From positions 8,742,001 through 8,806,000 of the forward strand of contig CM038910.1 of assembly GCA_021904315.1 (NCBI GenBank): DNA of 64,000 bases, in the 5' to 3' direction. Under the pieces are notes generated by a model, which was not told where the DNA came from, did no database searches, and was given only the letters and a program-made list of their open reading frames with translations. Both the position numbers and the translations under genes were made by a program. Positions 25,286 to 38,407 of the stretch are shown here, piece by piece; position 1 is the first letter of the stretch, and each line of letters begins with the position of its first letter. This DNA comes from Sphagnum magellanicum. Lineage: Eukaryota > Streptophyta > Sphagnopsida > Sphagnales > Sphagnaceae.

Positions 25286-26144
25286 TTAGATCAGCCCAGG
25301 GACATAAAGCTTCTTTGATTGCAACACTACCAGGCTAAACCTAGAGTGCCTGCTCCCTTCCTCAGTTTTGATAGACTTCATGTTGAAGCTCACTCTCCCC
25401 AAAATTCTGCTGAGGCTGTGTTCACCTGTCCTGGCCTCAAACTCTAAATCATCAACACACACCATCGTCAACACAATTGAATCAGGGTACTCTTGACCTG
25501 CAGCAGCCTTGACAACATCAGGACTACATCCAGATGTTGCACTCCAAAACTCCCTACAGCGGCTGTCTTTTGCAGTGTGTCTGTTGTGTCCCTCTTTTGG
25601 GCACCAAGTACAAGTCGAGTTCTTCAGCCAAACCATCTAATTCCATCCTACTCTGCAAAACACTAATGCACCCAAGTCCAGTATGGTCCACACCATCTTC
25701 TACCTGCATTTGCATCGGTGGAGTGGCTCCAATTTCTGGGTCCAATTGTAATTTCTCAGTACTATCTAACAGCTTCAGTTTTTCCCCCATGATGTGGGCT
25801 CTATATACACAACCAGATCTCTTAGACTCTGTCCTACTGATCATCGCCAAGTATGGCATGTCTCCTTCAATGTTGTGCCACTCACTGTTCATGCATACAA
25901 GCTGCTTCCTGTCTCTATAAATGGGAAGAGTTTTGGTGGCCAAACAGCATTGAGTAGGAGTCATAGCATGAAAGCAGTGCATGTAGCTGTGGAGTGTAGC
26001 CCCATTGGATTTAACAGAATCACCCCAGTCATCATCCTCTTTTGTTTCTTTGCCACTGCTACTGCATCTGGCATCTCCTGTTCCATCTACAGTGCCATTG
26101 TCAACTGACCCATTTTGAGTGTGATACAACCCTGTTGCATTCAT
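25286..26144 (-). CDS. Coding-like region, possible C-terminal extension of the UBP gene
   Basis: Two minus-strand frames follow each other: 26144-25554 (about 196 codons, from a true ATG) and about 25636-25286 (ending ...LVVLQSKKLYVPGLI, then TAA). They overlap in different frames, and I see no intron of usable length joining them, so a frameshift or unresolved splice is likely. The first frame includes SKRSGCVYRAHIMGEKLKLL, the second WSATSGCSPDVVKAAAGQ. No family is recognised. A possible link to the upstream protease exists: a GTGATT donor near 26364 and a CAACAG acceptor near 26130 would keep the frame. It may therefore be the C-terminal tail of that protein, a separate gene, or a decaying exon. 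Confidence 0.35.
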
Positions 26145-26342
26145 TCCAATGGTTCAACAGGCAAATTGCTGATTTCTTCTCTTCCTGTACTCTGACCCAT
26201 CTCACTGCCTCCCCCAGACAAGTTGACAACATTTTTGGCCACATGTGCAAACTAGGAAAATTCCCATGGCAAAATCAGTTGAGAGACACCCAACCTCACA
26301 AGTATCAACCTGATTCTAAGCACAATAAGATGATCATGATTG

Positions 26343-29300
26343 TCAGCAGCTGGAACAAGTAACAAACTCATAGGAATCACCCACAGCTCTGAGGTGGCTG
26401 CAACATATTGGTCTTCGTCTCATTTTTCCAGAATCAATAACATCCCATGGTTCCTCCCCCAGCTCTCCACGTGTATACCTATGAGAAACATGGTAACCTC
26501 CCTCTTTCCTTGCTTGAGATCCCCCATCACCACATTCATCTGTAAGTGTGTCAACATCATCAGTAGTCTCACCAGCACCATCTGATAGCAACTGCTTACA
26601 TGCTGGAAACAAGCTGAGAAGTGTTGACTGTTGTGCTCCTGTGGAGCCTCTACTTGCTGAATCCCGTATGTAAAATAGGATGTATGCCTTTTGATCAAGC
26701 ACACTTCTCTCACTTACAGGCTTCACCTGCAGATTCCAGCACAGACCAATTAGAATGACTAAGCAATTACAGTGTGTGTGAGGAGCAATTTCAGAGTTTT
26801 GACATTCATTGTGACATACAAATTGAGAGAAATCTGTACCATAAGCACACAGGTGGTGAAGCAGATACCCGACTGTCATCAAGGGCATGCCATGTGTCAC
26901 CATCAGTACGCACAAAGCAGTAGTAGTGACCTGAATGTGTAGACCAACCTGCATGTACCAGCACTGCATATAATGAATACTTTGCATCCCCATCCTGCAC
27001 ATGAACCAGCAATCTTGTGTCACCAGGACTTTCTTCTGATTCACAAAGTAAGCATTCAATAATAAAATCCATAGTATCATAGACAGCTTAAAGGGGATCA
27101 ATTAGCAACAAAAAATGAGACCACAGTGTTCACATGCTTCAGTACTCAATTTCACAAGGATTCTCACTGCATGAATAAGAAACAACAATGCCATGCAGTA
27201 AGACTCTTGTGCACTGATATAGAGACTTCATCATCACTTATGTTAAATACATTGCTTACTTCATCTGCTAACTGTCCTCACTCATCCAATCTGCCATCAC
27301 ATAATAACAACTTACTTGAGGATTGCTAACATAGGGCTTCATATCCAATGTACGTCCAAATTCAACCTTCTTATCAATCTTGCCACCAGAACTTCCAGAT
27401 CCACTAAAACGCTTGAACTGAATTGTAAGAATGTTCGGAGATTTGTCAATCGTGAATTGCTTCAATGCACGGACTTTCTTCTGACAGTTGCTGCAATGAT
27501 ACTTGTTGTCACCTTGCAGAGCCTCCACAGCTGTGAAGCGAACTAGTGCCTTTGAAAGTGACTCTGCTCGCACTATCTCCAGGCTCAAGTCTAGGAATGG
27601 GTCATATGTATTAGAGCATGTGGAGCATATTGTACATTTTACCTGCACCCACCACAAGAGTCACTACTACAGCTTTCCCTCACATCTCAGAAAGAGAAAA
27701 TGTTTCAACATTTCAGATTATATCTCCTCAAATTCCCATCAATGATTCCTTGAAGAAGCCTGAAAAGCAATGGAACTCTCATGAAATCCAAATGCATGAT
27801 GCACATTAAGAAACAGGTCCATTACAACCCACACCATTTAAGCATTACTCAATCATCCATGGCTTTGTCTTGCTGTAGAAACATCAATGTGCCAGATTCA
27901 GAGCAACCTGACTTCTAAGGCGACCGCCAAATATTTTGTGAACCAAGCTTTGGTCTTGGGCTGAGGTTGAGTTTGCCACAGTTCCCTCAGGAAGGCAGCA
28001 ATTATGTAAAGCTTCAATAAGGTATCGCATATACTCATGTGCATCTTCTTGCTGCCACATCCGAAAGCTCTTTGAAATACCTTTTCGGCATCTTGTCAAG
28101 GATTGCATCCAGACCATATGATGATGTCTGCATTTGATCAACAATTTTTTTTCCAGGGAGTGGCATTAAAGCAGGCATCTTCGTGTAAGCTACTCATATA
28201 ACAGAAAAGTGGGCATAAACTCAAACACATCACAAGAGGATACATCTCAAATTTTTCACAAGATTCAAAGGTGAGATCACACCCCCCAATGACCCCAAAG
28301 CTTGTCTGACATGCTCTTGAAGAGCGCACATTGCACAAAATCCTGCAGCTTGACCTTCTCAAGCCAGAAAAGGAAAAATGTGTCAAGATTATTCAAAAAG
28401 TTCAGCCAACTGATTTTGTCCTGAAACAACATTGGAATTGGAATTGGCATTCATATTTCAAACAGATGATATGCTGGAAAACTGCATGTAGAAACCCTAA
28501 CATAGACTTATCAAGTTCTCTATGAAACCAGTAATCAGAAAGCTCCTTGGTAAGAAAACAAAGCAACTTACAGGTAACCCTGTGCTGGCCACTTTCTAAA
28601 TAGCCAGCCAGTGGCGGCGTGTATGTCAGGCATTGCAAGACTGCATTGAGAAAACATGTATTTCCTAAGTTTGATAGACCTGCTCCCTGTCCCATCCCCC
28701 ATCCACATGCAATTTCCACATCAAAGATCTCTCCATTGACCTTAACAACAGAAAAAATCTCTCCTGGAATTATTTTTTTAGAATTTAAATTTTTTTGAAA
28801 AAGAAAAGAAAAAGACTGAGCCACCAAAAGTTTGCACAAGAAAAAAGAGAAAGGAATGAACCATGCATACACAGACATACAAGAACACGGTTCAAACGAG
28901 TGAGAAACCATTCCCCCAATCACGCCACATAATAGACTCGCCAACAAACACATGGATCACCAACCAATGGTTGATCACAGGGACATATACATTGATCACA
29001 TTCTCAAGCATTGATCACGCTCTCAGGCAAGAGGGAAATAGCGCGCGCGCACACACACACACACACAACAAGATTGCTTGATTGACAGATCTATGGGAAA
29101 AGAAATCCAGGGTGAGCAGAGAGGGGAAAAGATGGATCGCCGATCGATGTTTGATCACAGGGGCAATTAACACATTGCAAGGATCAGCAACGCTCTCAGG
29201 CAACACGGCAATGGCAATATATGCGCGCGCGCACAAGAACGAACCACAAGATTGAATGATTGACTGACTGACTGATTGAAGGAAAAAACACAACCAGGGA

Positions 29301-29407
29301 AGGTGAGGAGAATTACATACAATTCGCGGCGCTGCTGACCACGTGAGAGAGTCGTAAGGGCCGGAGGAGGTGCTGGCATATCTGGAATTGTTGCTGCAAC
29401 CAGCCAT
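26343..29407 (-). CDS. Ubiquitin-specific protease (UBP23 / USP36-USP42 type)
   Basis: Removes ubiquitin from proteins by cysteine-protease chemistry. Exons that join in phase with GT-AG borders: 29407-29321, 28740-28572, 28354-28244, 28080-27908, 27642-27316, 26994-26869 and 26726-26343, giving 458 residues. The Cys box [20 protein letters not shown] holds Cys58. The QQEDAHEYM and [14 protein letters not shown] blocks follow. A zinc-binding CxxC pair sits at 183/186 and 230/233, and the His box [17 protein letters not shown] holds His312, with Asp328/329 after it. Order and spacing match the USP36/USP42 and Arabidopsis UBP23 clade, whose members act on nucleolar and chromatin substrates. Exon 2's start is the least certain border (the acceptor TTGTTAAG was chosen for phase and its pyrimidine tract). 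A second in-frame ATG at 29530 would add 41 residues. The last exon may instead splice onward to 26144-25286; the catalytic domain is complete either way. Confidence 0.9.
28951..29310. repeat. 180-bp tandem duplication in UBP intron 1
   Basis: TTGATCACAG at 28971 recurs at 29151, with the same order of blocks after it: GCTCTCAGGCAA, a GCGCGCGCACA run, ACAAGATTG and ATTGAC. The copies are clearly diverged. The first contains an AC microsatellite (about 29047-29068), the second a short GCGCGCGCAC run. The duplication lies within the first intron of the protease gene. Confidence 0.75.
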
Positions 29408-29530
29408 GGCGCGCGGGAGCGAAGCAACGGAAGCGTCAGGACAGCAAACGAAGAAGACTCTGAAGAACAGAAGCTCAAGGAAGCAGGCACGCACCCCGTC
29501 CGCGGGACTGGCCAGCCGGATGGATGACAT

Positions 29531-32500
29531 TTGATTTATTCATCCATATGCCCCTTGTCATCCAAATCCCATCCTCATGCAAATTCTATCATCCAAATGT
29601 AATGGTGGGTTTTGGTTGTACCAATTCTACTTCTTTTTTGGTGAATTTTGTGATGTGCCCAAAGTGGCGATCATCATGCATATATAGGAAGATTTAGCCA
29701 AATTTGGCTACAAGCTAAATATGAAACCAAAACAGCCTTCTATATTTTTTGGCTTCCTACTTGAACCATGTATAGGACTCTGGCCACTTCTCTTGTATTT
29801 ATGGCAATTTCTGGTTATTGAAAATCTCAAAAAACACTCAATTTTGGTACTTTTCATTATATTCAATTGCCAGCAAATATTTTTTTTCAAGGCTGAACCA
29901 TGGAACCCCAGGACTCAGAAGATGATTTGATTCATGGGCTAAAAATGCAAATTATTGTCAATTTTATTGCAGTTAAATAATTCTTCGATATTTAGGTGGG
30001 ATTTTTATTCTACTCTCTACTAATATAGGCTTTTCCCCTATGTTTTGGAAAATTCTGATAATTATTTTTCTATTAATAATGAACGCTTTCAAAATCAATG
30101 TTCCATGGTGGGATAGATGGTCACCAAAGAAAACAATAATATAAAAATAATACAAGACTATATTTGTAGTACAAGGGCAGATTAAAGAAAGGTCTGTTGA
30201 ATAATTAATTAATTAATTATTAAGATTCCATGTCAAAAAATAGAATAGAATATTCTTGAATATTATTCCAAACCGATTCTCTATTTTCCTTCACAAAACT
30301 TGTTGTTCTTTGAAAAAACTAATTTTTTGAAATTTTCCACATTTCGACAAATATTATAATTAATGTTGACATTAATATACAAATAATACATTACAATTAT
30401 GCAATATTATCAATATTTATATCATTTTTTTCTTAATTTGAAAGTGTACATGAAATGTTGTACATTTTGAGAAGAATTATTGAACATAAGATTTTGAATA
30501 GTAGTTCAAAAGAAATACATATTTTGTAGAAAGTAAACTCAAACAAAATCACTTAGTAAACATAATAATGGTGAATTTTTTCAAAATATGAATTTCTCCT
30601 TTTTTGTTCCCTCTTTTGCCATTTTCTTATAGACTGCACCTTAAATAGTGGAATTACATTATAACAATTTTTGTTATGAATTTTTTTGTATAAATAAAAC
30701 CATTTATTGTAAACCTAGAGTCCAAATACACATCCCTATTCCACATAAAGGCTATTTTTTATCTTATACCTTGCACCCAAAAAAAAAACCCCCTTGTTTA
30801 CATATCAATTTTTAGAAACTAATTATCTTATACCCTAGATCAATAACAATTGGCCACAATAAGGTTAATTTTTAAAAAACTTATGCAACCCATTCAAAAA
30901 TAATTGAAACCCAATTAAACTTATACCCTACATTGGTATCTACCTATGCGATTGTCCACAAGAAGTACAATTTTGAAAATAATTGTATGTGGTGCATCCA
31001 TAAATAATTAAATACCCATGGCCATGTAGATAGTACATACATGGCCACAAGGCTATTATTGATCCAAAGTGGCTAGTACCTATTTGGATAGTTCTTGGTA
31101 AGGTTGAACTATAGATACCCTTGGAATAGAAGCCATCATTTTCAAAGTGTGAAGACTCAACTACATCTATCCCCCAAAAGAAACCATGTAACCAAAAAAG
31201 GAGGGAGCCAATAAACAATCTCATTACATAAACTATGAATGATCAACACAACAATGTTTCATCCTTTTATTCAAGAGGTCACAAGAACGTGGTTTTCAAT
31301 AATCTATCTCACACCAACACAAACAAAAACACCATATCCTACAAGTTAATAGATATCTTGATACACCTTGAAGTCAATGACTAGAAAAAATGGATCAAAC
31401 TCTTATTCACATCTATCGTTTATTGATAGGTATCATTCCATTATCGAGCAAGCACAAACCTAGAGCATTTAAAACCTTGTTAGCTCCTCCCTTGACAACA
31501 TGAATTCCACCCAAACCCAACATATTGTAGTTTCTTTTTTTCATAGTCCACTCAAGAACATAAAGCCCATCCCCAAGTGCTCAAATGTGGGACCTGTCAA
31601 ATGGTGAATTCTAGACATTGTCATCGCTTCCCTTCTCTAGTCTTGGGTCAAAGAATACACCAAATGAATTAACACCTACATTTTGATGTACAATTCCCAA
31701 CTCATTATTTCTTATGCAACAAAATAAGAAAATTTAAATATTTCATGTATAACAAAGACGAAAAACACAGATATAAACCTAAAGATATATGCACCTAGCT
31801 TTTCTCAAGTTCAGCCCAGAACGTCCTTGTTTAAATCTTCCATCAACACTCTTTATTTCCATCCTCAATCACATTTGCTCCACACAAAGCTTTCACACAA
31901 ATCTTATCCAGTAGTACATAGAACTCAATAGCAAACCAAGTATAGAAGGTTCATCAAAGTAGTGGCATCCTTCATGCTAGTTGCCATTGTCCTTAATTTC
32001 ATGAACAAATAGCCAAAAGGTGACGATCACATCCCCATGCAAAAAGACATAAAAAGTAAAAGCCCTAAAGATGATTTTCATAGGACATCTATTCATCTAC
32101 TCATCTACTCTTTCTCTTTACAAAAGTTCATCCATGACATTTTACCAAACATTTGACGTGAAATTGAAGATTTCCCATTGGATTCATGGACCAAACGATA
32201 GTGTGCAATGAATACGCCGATATTACTATTGTCCACTGGATATATGGAAAAAGGTGGAGAAGAAAGCCTTGCAATGACAAATAGCCCACCTCGTTTCAAA
32301 ACTCTCTTACCTTTAACTATTTGGTTTTATTCTATGTGTATTTTTGGTGAAATCCTTTCATTGATTTCCTACCCTAAAGGCTAAAATTGCACATTCAACA
32401 TTGTTCAGTGTAACATAGTTGTCCTTGTTGTACAATTCCTTCAATCACTACCAAGTTTACTTCCACAAGAGACACCAATAATAAACCTTCATGTTCACAA

Positions 32501-33600
32501 TGTTATAATGTGGCCCAAAAATGTTGGCAATGAAAATTTCTTATATTTTGTGCATGAAGATTGTACACCTTGTGAATTATGTTCATTCACCATGAAAATC
32601 ATGTCCGTTGAAATCACATTACCTTACAACTAAAACTCAAAAAACAACTCATATACAACTATTGTGCAACTATCCCTTGGGTATTACAACTAGTGTGCAA
32701 TTATCCCCTTATAAATATGGTGTATTAATAAATAAATTGTCATGTCAAAAAATTAGTTAGTTATATAATAGTTGCAAGTTAATTGAAAATGGGTCTTCAA
32801 TACAATAATTTATATACATCATACATACATATGTAGTCAACCATGTTTGACTTTTTTAAGAATTACATGTGGCAACTACTTTAGAAATATTATAAATGTG
32901 TCACTAAAACAACAACTATGTTGCAACTAACATATAATGTACATACATGTGATCATGCCACATGTCCACATTTCCACCACCCATTATGGGATTTTTTTCC
33001 TTTTTTCTCTTTGGGCCCTTCCTACTTTCAAACCTCACAACTTTCATATTTCTTTTTCATTTTAAACAATTTAAAGTGTTATAAAAACACCAGTTGAAGT
33101 TCTACAAATCATATTTGAATTATAATAGCAATAAAGCAACATATTAAAAAAATGTGGGTGTTTAGAAATTGGCCTTTGTAGCATTTTGGTGGTTTGTTTT
33201 TTAGAACTATTGACCCTTCTACTTTGGGGGGCCATAACCTTTTCAATTCTATGTCTTTTTTACGATTTTTAATGTGTTAGATGCGACAATAAGAGGGGTT
33301 CAAATTTTGTTTGGACACCAAACACAATGGAGCCCTCCCCTTGGATCTAGCATTACTTGAGTGTTTAAGTGTTATAGTTGCAATTCAATTATAACTCAAT
33401 TTGCAACTAGGGAATAACTAAAAAATTTAACCCATACTGTTTTGTCTTCAAATCCCATGTTACAAACTATGTAAAGAAGGTTTGTTTGTTCTTTTAAGTT
33501 CTCACATTAAAATACATGTGCCATTTTGAGATAAACTTTAAAATGTTTGACCTAAAGGCAAACATAAAATTAAAAAATAAAATTTCATGGTTATTAATTA
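29531..33600. other. AT-rich intergenic stretch upstream of the UBP gene
   Basis: The sequence changes sharply from GC-rich (exon 1 and its upstream part) to AT-rich near 29530. No domain-bearing frame is seen. A tandem pair ACAACTATTGTGCAACTATC / ACAACTAGTGTGCAATTATC lies at about 32656-32710. The rest looks like decayed repeat DNA. Confidence 0.6.
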
Positions 33601-33621
33601 TTTCATTTTAGTCTTGTGTTT

Positions 33622-33752
33622 TCCTACCTACTTACCTACCTAGGTAAGTAAATAGGTCCTATTTTTCTACCTACCTATGTAGGTAGATAGGTCCTAAGTA
33701 AATACGTAAAATATGTAAGTTTTAAGATCTACCAACCTACCTACCTATGGTT
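33622..33752. repeat. TACC/GGTA-rich degenerate repeat
   Basis: Runs of CCTA and TAGG tetranucleotides in both orientations, with local palindromes around CCTACCTAGGTAAG. Similar TAGG- or CCTA-rich stretches occur at about 40540-40640, 47340-47430 and 55195-55275. Confidence 0.7.
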
Positions 33753-35489
33753 ATGTATGACTCGTTTAGCTACTAAAATAAATTTTTATATTTTATTTTT
33801 TCCTAAATACAATCAATAAGCCATGTGACAATTTTCAATTGTGCCACATGTCACAATTTTAAACCATCACTAACAATCATAATGGACGATGGAGATTCAA
33901 TATCTCGAAAAGAAAAATTTTAATGTCCAAATTTTTTCATAATGCTAGGTTTCAAATTTTAATAAATGGATGACAATTAATAATGTCAACATGACATCAT
34001 GCATGTAATTATAATGGAATTGCATAATAGTTGAAAATGAATTGTTTTAACTAAGTCGCAATGAGTTGCACCATATATATGGTGAATTACAATTTTGCAA
34101 CTCATGCAATTTGTCCATTAGCACTTAGGGTGTATAAATACAATGAATTGCAAATGCCCTATGTAACTCAAAAATTAAGTTGTAAGGCCAATTGCAAAAC
34201 ACCCTTTTTTTTCATAGTGATTATCAATCATGCTACCATCATAATACTATAACCTTAACTACATTCACTCCATATTTAAAAGCATTCCCATCTGAACTCC
34301 ATTTTCCACATCCTCTTCATTCATTGATCTTAATAGATATATACATTTGAATACACAAATTTTGAACTTCAACTACATTTGGCTCTATGTGTAAAAGGAA
34401 AGACTATGCAACTATGTAATTAAATTCATTAAATGCAAAATATGGCCTATTTTTCTATAGCCCCAAGTATAATGAATGAATATGTCCTTAAAATGGCTAT
34501 CAAAAAAAAAGTTGAGAGTATGAACATAAAATTTCCATCAACAAAAAAAACATGTATTTGTAATTTTCATATTAATAAATGACATTTTTTGGAGATCTTA
34601 TCCCCCTTCATCATTGGTACATTCAAATATTCATCTAATCACCTTGCTTTAAGGTTCAAATAAGTTTTGGGTTTGGCGGTTGGTGTACATGCATATTAAT
34701 TTTTATGTGTGTATGTACAAAATATGCATCCTCAAAGGGATTTGCTACACACGTGGTGATATGGTATGTAGTTTTCATTTGGTCCCACATTTTGAGAAAT
34801 ATTCACCATGAATGATTGTGAATTCATTTTTGGAGAACTTCATGTCCAACATTTCCTATTTTACATGTTGTTAATTTAAAGTTTAAACCAATGTTGGGTG
34901 GTTATCCAATTTCCTTAATAACCTCATGTTCTTGGGTGGTGTTTTATGCTTTTCCCTTCGTACATATGGATTAGTTAATTATTAAATGAACTTGGAAGGC
35001 ACTTCAAGTAGAACTTTTTTTTTTGAATGTGTCCGCTTATGACAACTTTATCTTCAAGTCAGGCTTTGTTAATATCCTTACCTTTTTTAGATTTTGTTCT
35101 AATGTGCCATTTCCACATCAATTAAAACAAAACCTAACCCTTGGGTGTGTCAAAAAGTTTGTAGGTGTGGCTAGGGCTTTCACCCTTCTCAACTTGACTT
35201 TAGCATCATCAAAAATGATTTTCACATTGCAAACCCTACACCTTTCGAATTTGATTTTTCCGTGCTTGGATTGTATGTTGGATTCTCAATTGAACACACA
35301 TGTGGAACTCCCCATAGATTTTTTTAGGTCAATTTTCTTGCGCATGTCCCATTTATCAATAGTTTTTCCATTAGGCATGGTTTTCGAACATTTTTGAATT
35401 TTTTTCTACCCCAAGGATTTATTTAGTTGTTTCATTTAGCTTCGTCAATTGAATTCCCATGTGGCCTACATTGTTGGTGTTGTTAAGTT

Positions 35490-36690
35490 TCTACTTTTGG
35501 CCAAGCCTTCAAGTGGCATTTAACCTATTGTGTTGGATGAAGCATTTTATTGATTGATTAACAAGGCTTTATGTTTTTAGTTTTGCAATGTGTTTTTTTT
35601 TCACTTGTCACTGTATCAATTCAATGTGGCGATTAAAGGTGGTTGCAAAACAATGGTCCATAGTATTCGAGTCGTTTTGAATGTCCACCCCAATTATGTG
35701 GTGCTTCAAGTGGATGTTGTGAATACCTTCAACACCATCTTACGTAAGGCCATCTTCTAAAAATTTCGAGTCACAAAAGGCTAGTTGTATCAGCTTTTCC
35801 CCTTCTTATCCTTTTATGCCCTTCGACTTCTTTTGTTCTTTAGTCATCACTCCCTTTTGGGAGATTTGTCAATCTTATCAATCATCATTTTGTCTATGGG
35901 CATGCATTGAATTGACCCCTTTGTAAGGCCTCTTTTTATCTTCACTCATTTTCATGTTTTGCATAGTTCTTCAAACATTTTTCTCTCTTGTCTTTTCCCT
36001 TCCTTGGCTAATGAAACCCATATGTTCGGCCCTACCCATGTTGTTCCCCTTCCATTTGATCATTTTGTTTCTTAATTAACTTATATGAAATTGGTTGTTC
36101 AGCCTCGCAAGTGCTTAACTTGGGCCCATTTTGATTTGCCTCATGGGTTTGCCTTTTTAACTAGTTTTTGTTATCTTATCAAAGACATTAGGATCTTGGG
36201 CATCCTTTTTGGTTCCAGTTCCTTTTCCTCATCCTTTTTGCAAGAGGCTTTAGATGAAGATGTTTGACATGTTAATGCATTCTTGAGGTCAAAAGATGTC
36301 CAAGTAGCATTTGGGATCCTCTCGATGTTTTGTCTTCCTAATTATTCCATTGTTTCCTTCCTCTTTTGGTTTTTTGAAGTTAGCTTGTTGCTTTTGATTA
36401 TGCTTTGTTGGGAATTTTTTAAAGCCTCTTGGACCTAGGTTTTTTTTAATGCCCTTAGGCTCCCTAAATCTAATAGCAAGTTTGTCTCCCCAATTCTAGT
36501 GGAAGGTTAGGCTTCATTTTTACAAAGGGCATTACTCCAATAATTTATTTAGTGAGTTGGGCTTTAATTACCCCCATCATTGTTTTTAGTTTCATGTTGG
36601 ACTTTCACCCATTTTTATTGAAGGCAATAGGAGCAAGCAACTTAGTTTCATTATCCTCCCATGCCCATTTGAAGTTGGTGCAGGAGTTTT
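35490..36690 (+). pseudogene. Decayed non-LTR-type reverse transcriptase
   Basis: Translating across frames recovers, in order, the blocks of a plant reverse-transcriptase-like ORF. These are KFLLLAKPSSG, then GGCKTMVHSIRVVLNVHP, then VVLQVDVVNTFNTILRKAIF (motif A, with the Asp retained), SCLFPSLANETHMFGP (where ADDT is expected), LGILFGSSSFSSSF, DVQVAFGIL, and YLVSWALITPIIV. Stop codons and frame changes separate the blocks, and the catalytic ADD triad position reads ANE, so the copy is dead. The element's ends, poly(A) tail and target duplications are not visible. Sequence on either side (35000-35490 and 36690-37600) may belong to the same insertion but is too decayed to prove. Confidence 0.7.
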
Positions 36691-37613
36691 TTCCTTTAAT
36701 AGTGGGACATGTGTAACCATTTTGAACAATTGGCAAAGAAAATAATAGATTGATTTTATGAATGTATTTCAAAAAGATTACATGACCATTCTTTTTTTAT
36801 CATCATCTCTAGTTTGCCTTATAATTTGCATTGGGTGCACTTGAAATCTTATGCAAGACTAGGTGCAGGTGCATGGTTATCTACTCAATGATCCATTTTT
36901 TTCTATTAACTTCAAAGGGTTTTTCCATTTCATTGCGTAGTCAATTAGGCCTCTCGCATCCTTTATCCCTTGGTTTGTCACATGTTGCATTTGTGGTCAA
37001 CTTTTGGACCCTGCAAGGATGCCCATGGTGGGGAGAGGACAACTTCCCATGATGTTTTGTGCAAGATGCCTTTGCATCTATCTCAAGGGATGCGAAATTT
37101 CACGTTTTACATGAGTAAACCCATGTTCTTTTGTTGTTTACTTTTTAGTTTACACGTTGATGGGTTAACATTATGGTTCGAATGGATGTTGTTCGGATGT
37201 TGGCTAACATAATCATTGCTAACCCCATTCGAACAAATTTGATTTCGTGAGTAGTTTTACCTCATGGGGTAGTCGTTACAATTGTAGTTCAAGCTAAGGA
37301 CAACCTTTATTGTAATCAATACCCAACGAACCAATTTCTCTCTCTAGTCATAAAGATCTTTGGGTGTTTGCATCAATAGGTCAACAATTTTTTTCATCAA
37401 TGCACCAACATGGCATGAAGCACAAAAGGCTCTAAAGGCCTTCTTCTTTCGGTTTTCTGTTCATTATACAGGCAAAAGGTGTTGGTGACATTGCAATGAG
37501 CACAAGCAAACTCTATTTTGAAATGTGTTGTTACTATAAGCAGGGTTCTTATACGCTAAATGCTCTTTCAAGTGTTCCTCCCTTCTCATTATATGATATG
37601 CTCTTTGTGAAAA

Positions 37614-37643
<30 letters not shown>
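37614..37643 (+). repeat. Uninterrupted run of 30 G
   Basis: Thirty consecutive G bases followed directly by TTTGAG. Such a run can form G-quadruplexes and is hard to sequence, so the true length is uncertain. The same G-run-plus-GGGTTTGAG junction recurs at 39300-39332 and 40479-40502. Confidence 0.95.
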
Positions 37644-37645
<2 letters not shown>

Positions 37646-38335
37646 TGAGTACATGATTTGTTGATGTTCCCGTTGCAGTCCACCCCCTTGGCGGTTTCTT
37701 CATTTTGCTTGGACTTGGGTCCTTTCTTTTTAACCCTTTTTGGGTGCTTTGTTTTATTGACGATTGATAAGCTTTCGTCATGCTCTGATTTTTTCTTCTA
37801 AAATTTGGAAATCAAAGAACCTCCAATTGTAGTTTTCTCAGAAATTTTCAGAATGAAAAAACCTCTCCTTATCGTGTTTTTGAAAAGTTTCAAAAAACCA
37901 ACATTTTCACAAAATAACCAACAAAGAATTGGCAATTTTATCGAAGGTTATTTAATTGGTTCTCAAATTTATGAGACTGTATTTATATAACAAATCAGTT
38001 CTCAGATTATCTTTATTAGTGTGATTATATATTGAGACCAATTATTTGATTTTTTTGAGAACCAAAATTTTATACTTATATGTTTATATATTTATATGAG
38101 AAATACCTATTCCATTTTTGATAATGGCCCAACACACTGATTTGAACTTGCCATCAGGGGGTAAGATCCAGCAGCCAAGTGAGATGCTTGTTTCAAGCAT
38201 ATATTATTCTGTTGATCAGAACCACACTTTGGTTCACAAGCAATGCATTGGGTTCATGGAACACAGTTCCTTTCCATGTGGTGGTGCCTTGCCTTTTGTG
38301 AGCTGATCATGGGTACAGTAAGCCCCAGAACAGGG

Positions 38336-38407
38336 GCTTTACCAGAATAAAGGACCTGCCTGAGCCTGAGCCTGGGTTTGAGGGCAGGTCCTGAATTCTA
38401 GTAAAGG
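38336..38407. repeat. Foldback: 24-bp imperfect inverted repeat
   Basis: The arm around 38337-38360 (ending AGGACCTGCC) pairs with 38383-38406 (beginning GGCAGGTCCT), with three mismatches and a 22-bp loop. Just before it, GTAAGCCCC and GGGGCTTTAC form a second small stem (about 38318-38341). It resembles a small foldback element. Confidence 0.75.
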
